64,000 nucleotides of DNA from Chryseobacterium defluvii (GTDB taxonomy: Bacteria; Bacteroidota; Bacteroidia; Flavobacteriales; Weeksellaceae), in the NCBI RefSeq assembly GCF_003634775.1, contig NZ_RBXB01000001.1:558001-622000 (forward strand). Direction: 5' to 3'. A program made the position numbers and the translations under genes. Shown piece after piece: positions 54,541 through 63,141 of the stretch; the stretch's first letter is position 1; every line of letters begins with the position of its first letter. The notes beneath the pieces are model-generated. The model did not search any database. It saw only the letters and a program-made list of their open reading frames with translations, and was not told where the DNA came from.

Positions 54541-54580
54541 ATCTGTTGAAAAAGAAAAAATCCTGATGATTATCAGGATT
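54541..54580 (-). terminator. Terminator of the sorting-domain gene
   Basis: Arms AATCCTGAT (54559-54567) and ATCAGGATT (54572-54580). On the minus strand the hairpin is followed by a run of T (A-rich on the + strand, 54550-54560). Confidence 0.7.
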
Positions 54581-54586
54581 GTATTT

Positions 54587-54940
54587 TTATTGTTTTACGA
54601 TCTGTGTGACCTTTTGGGTGTTGTCACTCAGAATGTATCGAATCAGATATTTACCGGGCTTTAATCTTTCAATATTGATTTCCCCTGAATTCATATTGAC
54701 AGAGTAACTCGCTACCTGCGTACCCAGAATAGAGTAGAAGATAACGCTTTTAATCTTTAAAGAAGAATCCTTAGCCTTTACGATTAAATAATCCTTTGCG
54801 GGATTAGGAAAAGCAATAAGAACACCGTCATCAGACTTTTGAGCAGCGGTGGAAGGCTCTCTGAATTGTTGAGCTTTTAAATTGCTGGACAATCCAACAA
54901 ACGTGCCTAAAAAGATAAATAAAAGTAAAAGTTTTTTCAT
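54587..54940 (-). CDS. Signal peptide plus type IX sorting domain only
   Basis: A 117-aa protein. ATG 54940 is the start; the codon before it is TTG. Signal peptide KKLLLLFIFLGTFVGLSSNLKAQ, a linker of about 17 residues, then a complete type-A CTD: VLIAFPNPAKDYLIVKA, IFYSILGTQVASY, INIERLKPGKYLIRY, and the final strand KVTQIVKQ. There is no cargo domain. It would be secreted by the type IX system with essentially only its targeting signal. It has its own -7 box and terminator, which argues against a degraded gene. Confidence 0.85.
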   Translation of the reverse strand: MKKLLLLFIFLGTFVGLSSNLKAQQFREPSTAAQKSDDGVLIAFPNPAKDYLIVKAKDSSLKIKSVIFYSILGTQVASYSVNMNSGEINIERLKPGKYLIRYILSDNTQKVTQIVKQ

Positions 54941-54971
54941 CAAATTATAATTTCTCGAAATATATTACAAA

Positions 54972-54979
54972 CAAAAATA
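54972..54979 (-). promoter_or_regulatory. -7 promoter box of the sorting-domain gene
   Basis: Minus-strand TATTTTTG matches TAnnTTTG, 31 nt before ATG 54940. Confidence 0.5.
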
Positions 54980-55025
54980 AATAATTCTGTAATTCCCTGC
55001 AATAGTTTTTTACAGAATCTTGTAG

Positions 55026-56051
<1,026 letters not shown>

Positions 56052-56070
56052 TTCAGAGTTAAAATAAAAA

Positions 56071-56102
56071 AACACCTCACAATTGTGAGGTGTTTTTATT
56101 TT
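56071..56102. terminator. Bidirectional terminator between hemB and the GG-leader peptide gene
   Basis: A perfect 12-bp-arm palindrome, AACACCTCACAA (56071-56082) with its reverse complement at 56083-56094. T runs follow on the + strand and precede as A runs, so it can stop both convergent genes. Confidence 0.85.
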
Positions 56103-56103
56103 T

Positions 56104-56286
56104 TTAGCCAAAACATGCATTATAATAAGGGTCTCCCGGCATAATAGGGTCTTCACCACCATTATCATTTACGCAAATATTGGTCGGGCATAAATACCAG
56201 CCTGCAGGACAGTTACCATTAGCATCAGGAAATCTGATATTTCCTCCATTGATTTTCTTTAAATCTTTTTTTGTTAATTTTTTCAT
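56104..56286 (-). CDS. Bacteriocin-like peptide with double-glycine leader and four cysteines
   Basis: A 60-aa precursor. The leader MKKLTKKDLKKINGG ends in Gly14-Gly15, matching the double-glycine leaders cut by C39-peptidase ABC exporters. The predicted 45-residue core has Cys26, Cys33, Cys38 and Cys58, several Pro and Gly, and an acidic net tendency. Short proteins with this leader occur in Chryseobacterium annotation as bacteriocin-like. No C39 transporter or modification enzyme lies in the window. Activity is unproven. A gene of unknown function ends 43 bp upstream on the same strand. Confidence 0.75.
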   Translation of the reverse strand: MKKLTKKDLKKINGGNIRFPDANGNCPAGWYLCPTNICVNDNGGEDPIMPGDPYYNACFG

Positions 56287-56310
56287 GATAATATTTATTG
56301 TTTAGTATAA

Positions 56311-56318
56311 CGAAAATA
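56311..56318 (-). promoter_or_regulatory. Possible -7 box of the GG-leader peptide gene
   Basis: Minus-strand TATTTTCG differs from TAnnTTTG at one position and is identical to the octamer before the beta-lactamase gene. It lies 24 nt before the peptide ATG. Confidence 0.3.
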
Positions 56319-56329
56319 ATAAAAATTTA

Positions 56330-57058
56330 TCACATAATGTTGAAATCTTTTCCTTTGGTAAATTTCGCTGCAAAGGGAGCTTGGTTCCCGGAATATTTCA
56401 GCACAAAATGTTTTTGGGTATCCGTATCTATTTTGGCATCCACTTCAACATCCTTAGTCTGGAAACTTACATCTAAACCTACCCCGGATTCTTTTTCTAA
56501 AAAAATCTCTACACTTTCAGCGTAGAATAATGAAGTACTCAAATAATTGAATTTGATGTTTTTCCTGTACGTCTTGGTTTTATTTTGAGTGAAGGAGGAG
56601 TAATTTTTTAAAATTTCAATTCCGGGAGAATCTATATTGGTAATTCTGGATTTCGTAACGCCATTAACCTTCACAGAAAAATCTTTGGCATTTTTGATAT
56701 TGCCATTAATTCCGATATTGAACAAAGAAGGTAAAGAAAATCCATATTCAATCATGCTTTCTTTATTGAATTCAAAATCCGGGATTAAAGCAGGATTTTT
56801 AGGAATGCTGATCAATTGATTTTTAACAGTATTCAGTTCATCGCCGGAAAACAAATAACCGATCAGGTTGTTTCCTGTTGTTCTCCAGTTTCTTCCGTTC
56901 CATTCAAAAATTTCGCAGAGCAAAGTGTCAGTGGAAGAATGGGGGAGCAAATCCATATCCTGCCATTTGAAAACTTCTTTTGCATAAGGCCTTCGGTTGA
57001 CAATATTGATTCCGAGATCCAAAGCCAAAAGCTCGGTCAATTCTTTGTTATTTTCCAT
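56330..57058 (-). CDS. Unknown 242-aa protein upstream of the GG-leader peptide
   Basis: I do not recognise this protein. It has no signal peptide or membrane segment and is probably cytoplasmic. The N-terminal half is mixed (ELTELLALDLGINIVNRRPY, LLCEIFEWNGRNWRTTGNN) and the second half is rich in alternating charged and hydrophobic residues suggestive of beta strands (YRKNIKFNYLSTSLFYAESV, VGLDVSFQTKDVEVDAKI). It is transcribed in the same direction as, and 43 bp upstream of, the GG-leader peptide gene. A functional link is possible but unproven. Confidence 0.7.
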   Translation of the reverse strand: MENNKELTELLALDLGINIVNRRPYAKEVFKWQDMDLLPHSSTDTLLCEIFEWNGRNWRTTGNNLIGYLFSGDELNTVKNQLISIPKNPALIPDFEFNKESMIEYGFSLPSLFNIGINGNIKNAKDFSVKVNGVTKSRITNIDSPGIEILKNYSSFTQNKTKTYRKNIKFNYLSTSLFYAESVEIFLEKESGVGLDVSFQTKDVEVDAKIDTDTQKHFVLKYSGNQAPFAAKFTKGKDFNIM

Positions 57059-57113
57059 ATTTTATTGAGTTGATTGGTTGATAAATATATGGAAATAGCA
57101 TGAATGTTTCCTG

Positions 57114-57407
57114 TTACAACCAAGCTTTTTTTCCATGAACATAAGTGTCATCGAATTGCTTATCACTCATGAATAAATACAGAATTCCTTCAATAAAAGG
57201 GATAATAGTAGCAACTCCGAATGTTACCACATTAAGAATGATCTGAATAATACCTTCCTTCGTATATCCTAAATAAAATTTATTCAAACCCAGCCATCCG
57301 ACAAGAATTCCCAGTAATGCAGCAGGGATTTTCTTTTCTGAACGGTAAGGGATATTGGCTTGTTGATTTTGAGCATTGTCTGAATTGGTATAACCGTAAT
57401 TTTCCAT
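57114..57407 (-). CDS. TM2-domain protein
   Basis: A 97-aa protein. A polar Asn/Gln-rich N-terminus is followed by the TM2 domain: KKIPAALLGILVGWLGLNKFYLGYTKEGIIQ and a second helix IIPFIEGILYLF, ending in MSDKQFDD. Two membrane helices with a short turn. Function in bacteria unknown. Confidence 0.85.
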   Translation of the reverse strand: MENYGYTNSDNAQNQQANIPYRSEKKIPAALLGILVGWLGLNKFYLGYTKEGIIQIILNVVTFGVATIIPFIEGILYLFMSDKQFDDTYVHGKKAWL

Positions 57408-57555
57408 TTTAATATTTTTTAATGATTGATTTTTGTTTCCGATAGGTCGGACGAAACTGTAAGTCGTTACAAAATAGAAGGTTGAAAAAGTATTAAAATA
57501 TCATAAAACTTCAAGGTCTGTATTTTTTATCTAAAATTTAAATTCAAAAAAATTC

Positions 57556-57563
57556 TATCTTTG
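57556..57563 (+). promoter_or_regulatory. -7 promoter box of lptB
   Basis: TATCTTTG, perfect TAnnTTTG, ending 5 nt before ATG 57569. The start codon is fixed by family alignment, so the transcript is probably leaderless. Confidence 0.65.
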
Positions 57564-57568
57564 CTCCT

Positions 57569-58630
57569 ATGATTTTACGAGGAGAAAACTTAATCAAGGA
57601 ATACGGTCCTAAGAAAGTTGTAAAAGGCGTTTCTGTAGAAGTTCAGCAGGGAGAGATTGTTGGTTTGCTTGGCCCGAACGGAGCCGGGAAAACCACGTCG
57701 TTTTATATGATCGTAGGCTTGGTTAAGCCGACTTCGGGAAGGATTTTCCTGGACAAACAGGAAATTACCACTGATGCGATGTACCGCAGGGCTCAGAAAG
57801 GCATCGGTTATCTTGCTCAGGAGGCTTCCGTTTTCAGAAAACTATCCGTAGAAGAAAATATTATGGGAGTTTTACAGCTTACCAAACTCTCCAAACGTGA
57901 ACAGCAGATGAAATGTGATGAGCTGATTGAAGAGTTTTCACTACAGCACGTCCGTAAAAACAGGGGAGACCTTCTTTCAGGAGGAGAAAGACGTAGAACT
58001 GAGATTGCAAGATGTTTGGCAACAAGTCCCAATTTTATTCTTTTGGACGAACCTTTCGCAGGGGTAGACCCGATTGCCGTTGAAGATATTCAAAAAATCG
58101 TAAGAAGTCTGGTAGATAAGAATATCGGGATCTTAATTACAGACCACAATGTTCAGCAGACTTTAGCTATTACCAATAAAACATACATCATGTTTGAAGG
58201 AAGAATACTGAAAGAAGGACTTCCTGAAGACTTGGCGAATGATCCGCAGGTAAGAGAAGCTTATCTTGGAGAAAATTTCGTTTATCAGAGCATTTTGGAT
58301 AAGCCTAAGAAGAAGCATTATGCTTATAATATCTGGGCCGGAAACTTTGATTCCAAATCCCAGTTTCAGAACTTTGTGGATGATCATTTCCAGCAATTCG
58401 ATGACTTAAGATTGATGTATGGTTTTGAAGACATCAGCTTTGCATCATTGGCAAATTCCGATATTGAGCATGTTTTTACGGATGTAGTAGATAAAAATGC
58501 GAATAATTCATTTATATTTCAGAAAAAAGAGATTAACTCCCAGTATACAAAAGAACAGGCAGAAGCTGAATCAAAGGCAGCAAGCAAACCGGAGCTTCAT
58601 TATCTGACAACGTATTTCTACGAAGGATAA
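57569..58630 (+). CDS. lptB: LptB with C-terminal Imm22-like extension
   Basis: A 353-aa protein. Residues 1-240 are a complete LptB: ILRGENLIKEYGPKKVVKGV, Walker A GLLGPNGAGKTTSFYM, signature LSGGERRRTEIARCLA, Walker B FILLDEPFAGVDP, H-loop ITDHNVQQ, and the usual end REAYLGENF. LptB powers LPS extraction from the inner membrane and is normally about 240 aa. Residues 241-353 are extra: YNIWAGNFDSKSQFQNFV opens the segment and LHYLTTYFYEG closes it, both resembling the polymorphic-toxin immunity family Imm22. The fusion junction is near 58289. The next gene follows its stop with no gap. Confidence 0.85.
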   Translation: MILRGENLIKEYGPKKVVKGVSVEVQQGEIVGLLGPNGAGKTTSFYMIVGLVKPTSGRIFLDKQEITTDAMYRRAQKGIGYLAQEASVFRKLSVEENIMGVLQLTKLSKREQQMKCDELIEEFSLQHVRKNRGDLLSGGERRRTEIARCLATSPNFILLDEPFAGVDPIAVEDIQKIVRSLVDKNIGILITDHNVQQTLAITNKTYIMFEGRILKEGLPEDLANDPQVREAYLGENFVYQSILDKPKKKHYAYNIWAGNFDSKSQFQNFVDDHFQQFDDLRLMYGFEDISFASLANSDIEHVFTDVVDKNANNSFIFQKKEINSQYTKEQAEAESKAASKPELHYLTTYFYEG

Positions 58631-58873
58631 ATGGAATCTCCTATAATTAAAGATTTTATTCCCGGAGCTAAAGTTTTTTTAGACAACGAATTTGGAGTGG
58701 TTTTAAATGAAAGCAGGTCAAATTGTCACGGGATAATTCGTTGGGATACTCCAGATGAAAAAGATCTCGAAGATTGGATTGGTTTGTTTGGAACTTTTAC
58801 TACTATAGGAGGCAAAATTGTAAATTTCCATGAGTTTGAATATATTAATGACGATGGAAGTTTAAAAAAGTGA
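58631..58873 (+). CDS. Small acidic protein of unknown function
   Basis: An 80-aa protein whose ATG directly follows the lptB stop, so it is translationally coupled. FIPGAKVFLDNEFGVVLNES, GIIRWDTPDEKDLEDWIGLFG and HEFEYINDD are visible; no membrane segment or signal. Small size, acidity and aromatic content are in keeping with immunity-type proteins, but I do not recognise the family. Adjacent to the Imm22-like tail of LptB. Confidence 0.65.
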   Translation: MESPIIKDFIPGAKVFLDNEFGVVLNESRSNCHGIIRWDTPDEKDLEDWIGLFGTFTTIGGKIVNFHEFEYINDDGSLKK

Positions 58874-58913
58874 AATTTAAATTAAAGCAAAAAATTTGCT
58901 AAAAAATAGAATT

Positions 58914-58950
58914 AAACGTACCTTTTTCTTTTGAAACGGTACGTTTTTTA
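58914..58950 (+). terminator. Terminator after the lptB unit
   Basis: Perfect 9-bp arms AAACGTACC (58914-58922) and GGTACGTTT (58938-58946) with a 15-nt loop, then T residues. Confidence 0.75.
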
Positions 58951-58963
58951 GTTAATAAAATTC

Positions 58964-60772
58964 ATGGCAAAACCCTTTAACCGAACAGTCACTTTATTTG
59001 GAATTTATAAGCAACTTATTCCATTTATCAAGCCTTATCGTTTAATGATCTATGGAACTTTGTTCCTGACCTTTTTGGGTGCTCTTGCCGCACAGGTTAA
59101 CCCGATTGTATTGAAATATACTGTAGATGAGGTTACAAAACTAACAGGGCTTCCACATCCAATGTCAGAAGGCATTCATATTTTAGTAGTGATCTCCATT
59201 ATTTTATTGGGAAAAGAGTTACTGAATATCTTTATCAATTTCGGGCAGAAGTTTTATGGGGAAAAAATCCGGATCAATGTAAGTTCGGTTTTGGCGCAAT
59301 CGGCCATCGATAAAATCCTGATCTACAGAGTGGCCTATTTCAATGATGAAAATCACGAATCCGGAAAATTACAGATCAGAATTGACAGAGGAATTGAAAG
59401 CTTAACAAGACTGGTGCAGAATTTCTTTATTGATATTCTTCCGCTTTTTTCCAATGCAATCATTGCCCTGGTCATTATGTATATGCAGAATGTGTATGTA
59501 GGAGCCGTTTCCACCGTTATTATCCCGATTTACTTTTATATAAGCTCTTTACAGGCAAAAAAACTGGGGGGAGTCCGAAGGCAATTGAGAAATCAAAGAG
59601 AACAGAAAACGTCCGGTTTATTGAACCTGATTAATTCTATCATGGTGATCAAAAGCTTTGTCCGTGAGAAATTTGAAGGTAAAAAGCAATATGATCTGCA
59701 GATGCAGCTGATGGAAAGCCAGATGTTCACAAGAAAAACCAACTTTATTTATGATGGTTTAAAGACTTTTATAGAACAGTTTGGAGTTGTTTTGATCATT
59801 CTTTTGACGGTTTATCTTGTACTTGACCAGCAAATGACCATTGGAGCTATTATGCTGCATATTATGCTTTTCAATAACATTTCTGCACCCATTCGCCAAT
59901 TGCACCGTATTTATGACGATATGAATGATGCGATGATCTATGCAGAAGGCTATTTTGATATTTTAAATGCAGATAAGGAAGAAGAACCTAACGGAGATTT
60001 CATAGAAAAAGAAATTAAAGGAAAATTTGAGCTAAAGCATGTGGATTTTACCTATCCTAACGGAACTCAGGCTTTGCATGATGTATCCATGACCATTGAG
60101 AGTGGGAAAACTACGGCTTTAGTCGGATTAAGTGGTGCCGGAAAATCTACCATCATTAATCTGCTGTGTAAATTTTATCTTCCCGATTCCGGAGAAATTG
60201 TATTAGATGGAGTTGATCTGAATAATTACAACAATACCTATCTCAGGGACGATCTTGGATTAGTGCTTCAGAAAAACCATATTTTCCAGGGAAGTATTGA
60301 AGATAATATCCGTTATGGAAATATGAATGCCAGTTTTGAAGAGATTCAGGAAGCCGCAAAAAAAGCATATTTGCACGATCAGATTTTAGATTTGCCGGAT
60401 CAGTATCAGCATGATGCGACACAGCTTTCCGGCGGACAACAACAAAGAATTGCCATTGCAAGATTATTCTTAAAAAATCCGCCTATTATTTTCCTTGATG
60501 AACCGACTGCAAGTTTGGATGCTATTGCCACAGAACAGATTAAAAACTCATTAGATGCCATAAAAGAAGGAAGAACAGTGATTATCATTTCTCACTCCTT
60601 GTCCCAGATTTTAGATTCTGATACTATTTATGTGATGAAAAAAGGAAGAGTGGTGGAAAAAGGAACGCATGACGAATTGGTTCAGATGAACGGGACTTAC
60701 CGTGAGATTTTTGATGCTTCGGCCAGAAGCCTTAATCTTGACAAGCTGGTGAGCACATTCAAAGAAAATTAG
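58964..60772 (+). CDS. ABC exporter with fused permease and ATPase, MsbA-like
   Basis: A 602-aa half-transporter. The first 320 residues contain six helices; the ATPase has Walker A TALVGLSGAGKSTIINLL, signature LSGGQQQRIAIARLFL, Walker B PIIFLDEPTASLDA and H-loop IIISHSL. The ABCB/MsbA-type layout fits a lipid or drug exporter; proximity to lptB makes a lipid role attractive, but the substrate is unknown. It begins just after the lptB-unit terminator. Confidence 0.85.
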   Translation: MAKPFNRTVTLFGIYKQLIPFIKPYRLMIYGTLFLTFLGALAAQVNPIVLKYTVDEVTKLTGLPHPMSEGIHILVVISIILLGKELLNIFINFGQKFYGEKIRINVSSVLAQSAIDKILIYRVAYFNDENHESGKLQIRIDRGIESLTRLVQNFFIDILPLFSNAIIALVIMYMQNVYVGAVSTVIIPIYFYISSLQAKKLGGVRRQLRNQREQKTSGLLNLINSIMVIKSFVREKFEGKKQYDLQMQLMESQMFTRKTNFIYDGLKTFIEQFGVVLIILLTVYLVLDQQMTIGAIMLHIMLFNNISAPIRQLHRIYDDMNDAMIYAEGYFDILNADKEEEPNGDFIEKEIKGKFELKHVDFTYPNGTQALHDVSMTIESGKTTALVGLSGAGKSTIINLLCKFYLPDSGEIVLDGVDLNNYNNTYLRDDLGLVLQKNHIFQGSIEDNIRYGNMNASFEEIQEAAKKAYLHDQILDLPDQYQHDATQLSGGQQQRIAIARLFLKNPPIIFLDEPTASLDAIATEQIKNSLDAIKEGRTVIIISHSLSQILDSDTIYVMKKGRVVEKGTHDELVQMNGTYREIFDASARSLNLDKLVSTFKEN

Positions 60773-60791
60773 TTTTTAAATACTACAATAA

Positions 60792-60830
60792 GCTCAACAA
60801 AAATTTTGTTGAGCCTATTTTCTGATTTTT
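60792..60830. terminator. Bidirectional terminator between the ABC exporter and the AhpD-like gene
   Basis: Perfect 11-bp arms GCTCAACAAAA (60792-60802) and TTTTGTTGAGC (60804-60814), followed by T-rich sequence. Both convergent genes could use it. Confidence 0.75.
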
Positions 60831-60838
60831 TGTTGAAG

Positions 60839-61300
60839 TTAATTCTTTTCAGGAACCTGATAAGTTCCGACCTCAGCACCGAAAGCAATGTTTATCCTGT
60901 TGTAGCTATTGATTGCAATAATAGCCATCGTAAGGTCTACCATTTCAGTTTCGGAAAAATATTGACTTACTTCCGAATAGATTTCATCAGAAACCTCTTT
61001 TCCGTCTAAAGCGGTCAGACTCTCTGCCCATAACAATCCTGCTTTTTCTCTTTCAGAATAGAATGAGCATTCTCTCCATGCGCTTACCAGATAGATTCTT
61101 TGCTCAGTTTCTCCCTTTGATCTTAATTGTTTTGAATGCATATCCAGGCAAAAAGCACAACCGTTGATCTGTGAAACCCGGAAATAAAGAAGTTCTAAAA
61201 AAGAATTGTCGATAGATGAATTTTCTACATGGTATCCCATGGTGTGGAGTGCATTTACAGCTTTGTTTCCCATTGCGAATGCGTTGATTCTTTGTGACAT
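60839..61300 (-). CDS. AhpD-like carboxymuconolactone decarboxylase-family protein
   Basis: A 153-aa helical protein with the peroxidatic-type motif INGCAFCLDMHSKQLRSKG (CxxC followed by His) and LVSAWRECSFYSEREKAGL. The family includes alkylhydroperoxidases and members of unknown activity. It lies 76 bp downstream of a Crp/Fnr-family gene on the same strand, with its own -7 box between. Confidence 0.85.
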   Translation of the reverse strand: MSQRINAFAMGNKAVNALHTMGYHVENSSIDNSFLELLYFRVSQINGCAFCLDMHSKQLRSKGETEQRIYLVSAWRECSFYSEREKAGLLWAESLTALDGKEVSDEIYSEVSQYFSETEMVDLTMAIIAINSYNRINIAFGAEVGTYQVPEKN

Positions 61301-61328
61301 AATAATTTGTTTTTGATTATTGATGAGA

Positions 61329-61336
61329 CAAATGTA
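61329..61336 (-). promoter_or_regulatory. -7 promoter box of the AhpD-like gene
   Basis: Minus-strand TACATTTG, perfect TAnnTTTG, 28 nt before the ATG at 61300. Confidence 0.6.
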
Positions 61337-61376
61337 TGGGGCAATTTTCTGTAATTTTTTTACAAATGATAAAAAA

Positions 61377-61946
61377 CTATTTTTGTGCCCGGATTCTGCT
61401 TAAGGATACCTGGGTAATTCCTATATAATCGGCCAGGTCACCAAGACTGATGCGCTGAATAAGTTGTGGTCTCTGTTTCAAAAAATTGTTATAACGCTTT
61501 TTACCATCGTCTTCCAGCATTTCGCTTATCCTTCCCATCATATTGACGGGAGCTCTGGAATATAATTTACTGAAAAGTGTTTCTGCTGAATGATGTTTTT
61601 TGCATAAGGCTTCAACCACGTCTTTATGTAAGCGTAAAACTTCAACGGGCTCCAATGCAACAATCATATATTTTGAGGGATTTCCGGTTAAAAATCCGTT
61701 AAGCTCTGTGAAAAAAGAATTTTCCGCAAAAAAAGTCATAATGAAATCTTTATCCCCGTTATCAAAGAAAAGTTTTACCAGCCCTTTTTCAAGGAAATAG
61801 AAATATTTACAGGTTTCATCAGATTTTAATAGAAAATCGCCCTTTCTGTAATTTTTTAGTTCTAAATTTGAAGTTAATTCATCCATTACAACCTGTTCGG
61901 TCTTTGAAATTTTTTCAATGGTCTGGATGAAATGAGTATAATGCAT
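61377..61946 (-). CDS. Crp/Fnr-family transcriptional regulator
   Basis: A 189-aa protein. A cyclic-nucleotide-binding beta roll (KNYRKGDFLLKSDETCKYFYFLEKGLVKLFF, then FFAENSFFTELNGFL) precedes a C-terminal winged helix ISLGDLADYIGITQVSLSRIRAQK. The cAMP-contact Arg/Glu pair of true Crp is not evident, so the ligand is unknown. It lies upstream of the AhpD-like gene, a plausible target. Confidence 0.87.
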   Translation of the reverse strand: MHYTHFIQTIEKISKTEQVVMDELTSNLELKNYRKGDFLLKSDETCKYFYFLEKGLVKLFFDNGDKDFIMTFFAENSFFTELNGFLTGNPSKYMIVALEPVEVLRLHKDVVEALCKKHHSAETLFSKLYSRAPVNMMGRISEMLEDDGKKRYNNFLKQRPQLIQRISLGDLADYIGITQVSLSRIRAQK

Positions 61947-62056
61947 AATCGATATTACATGAGATTCTTAAGTATTTAAAGATAATGAAAATTGGGATTT
62001 TCACTATATTTAAGTTTTCTTATAAAAGCGTGTAGATTTATTGACTCCCAAAAAAA

Positions 62057-63010
62057 ATGAATGATCATTATCTGAAAAAACTAGACCGAGTAACCGCTAT
62101 ACTCACTCAACTACAGTCCAAGCCTTTGGTGAGAGCACAGGATCTTGCAGAAAAATTCGATGTGAGCATCCGGACGATTTACCGTGATGTGAAAACATTG
62201 GAAAATGCCGGAATTCCAATAGTAGGAGAGGCAGGAAACGGCTATTCTCTGATGGATGGTTATAAGCTTCCCCCGGTAATGTTTACTAAAGAAGAGGTTC
62301 TAAGTTTCATTACGGCCGAAAAACTGATGCAGAAGTTTTCCCATCAAAGTTTGGGAAGTCATTATCAGACGGCAATGGAAAAGGTACGTTCCGTATTGAA
62401 ATATTCAGACAGGAATTTGATTCAGCATATTGAAAAACAGATCGATATTTTCAATTATCAACCCAAACCCGAAGATTCCATTAAGAATGTAATTCCTACC
62501 ATCTTGGAAAGTATCGCCGAGAAAACTCAGTTGAATATAGAGTATAAAACTGTGGATTCCAGAGTGACAAACAGAACTATTGAAGCGGTAGGAGTCTTCT
62601 TTGAATTTAATTACTGGTACATCATGGCTTTCTGTACCCTGAGGAAAGATTTCAGGCAGTTCAGGGTAGACAGGATCCTGAAAATTTCTAAAACACAGAA
62701 TCCTTTTTCACAGGAATACGGACAAATCAATGATTATAGAAGAAACCCGGAAACGAATGGTACAAAAGTGAGACTTCTGGTGGAAAAAAAGATTATGGGA
62801 CATCTTGTGAACTCTAAAAAATACTATGGACTAACAGAAGAAATAGAAAGGGAAAATGGAATGGAACTTACCTTTGAAACGGAATGGATTGAAGAAGGTT
62901 TTCCGCGATGGCTGATCACTTTTGCGGATTATGCTGTAGTCCTGGAGCCTGAAAGCCTTAAAACAAAACTGAATCATCTATTGAAAACAATTTCAGAAAA
63001 GCATCAATAA
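62057..63010 (+). CDS. YafY-family WYL-domain transcriptional regulator
   Basis: A 317-aa protein. N-terminal HTH_11 winged helix: RVTAILTQLQSKPLVRAQDLAEKFDVSIRTIYRDVKTLENAGIPI. The central WYL domain reads WYIMAFCTLRKDFRQFRVDRI, and a C-terminal WCX region follows (EWIEEGFPRWLITF). Proteins of this type regulate metabolic or stress genes with a ligand bound by the WYL domain. Its target may be the nearby DinB-like gene, by proximity only. Confidence 0.88.
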   Translation: MNDHYLKKLDRVTAILTQLQSKPLVRAQDLAEKFDVSIRTIYRDVKTLENAGIPIVGEAGNGYSLMDGYKLPPVMFTKEEVLSFITAEKLMQKFSHQSLGSHYQTAMEKVRSVLKYSDRNLIQHIEKQIDIFNYQPKPEDSIKNVIPTILESIAEKTQLNIEYKTVDSRVTNRTIEAVGVFFEFNYWYIMAFCTLRKDFRQFRVDRILKISKTQNPFSQEYGQINDYRRNPETNGTKVRLLVEKKIMGHLVNSKKYYGLTEEIERENGMELTFETEWIEEGFPRWLITFADYAVVLEPESLKTKLNHLLKTISEKHQ

Positions 63011-63032
63011 AGCCCGGCCAATTGGCCGGGCT
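63011..63032. terminator. Strong hairpin after the YafY-family gene
   Basis: Perfect 11-bp-arm GC-rich palindrome: AGCCCGGCCAA (63011-63021) with its reverse complement at 63022-63032. No T tract follows, so it may end transcription in a different way or stabilise the 3' end. Confidence 0.6.
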
Positions 63033-63141
63033 CAGCTTATAATAAATTTGAATAAAGAGAGTTTTAGATCCTGATCAAAAAGCAGAAGCCTGGAAATGAT
63101 CGTCAAAATTTATTTTATGGACTTAAGCTTTAAGGCCAAGT

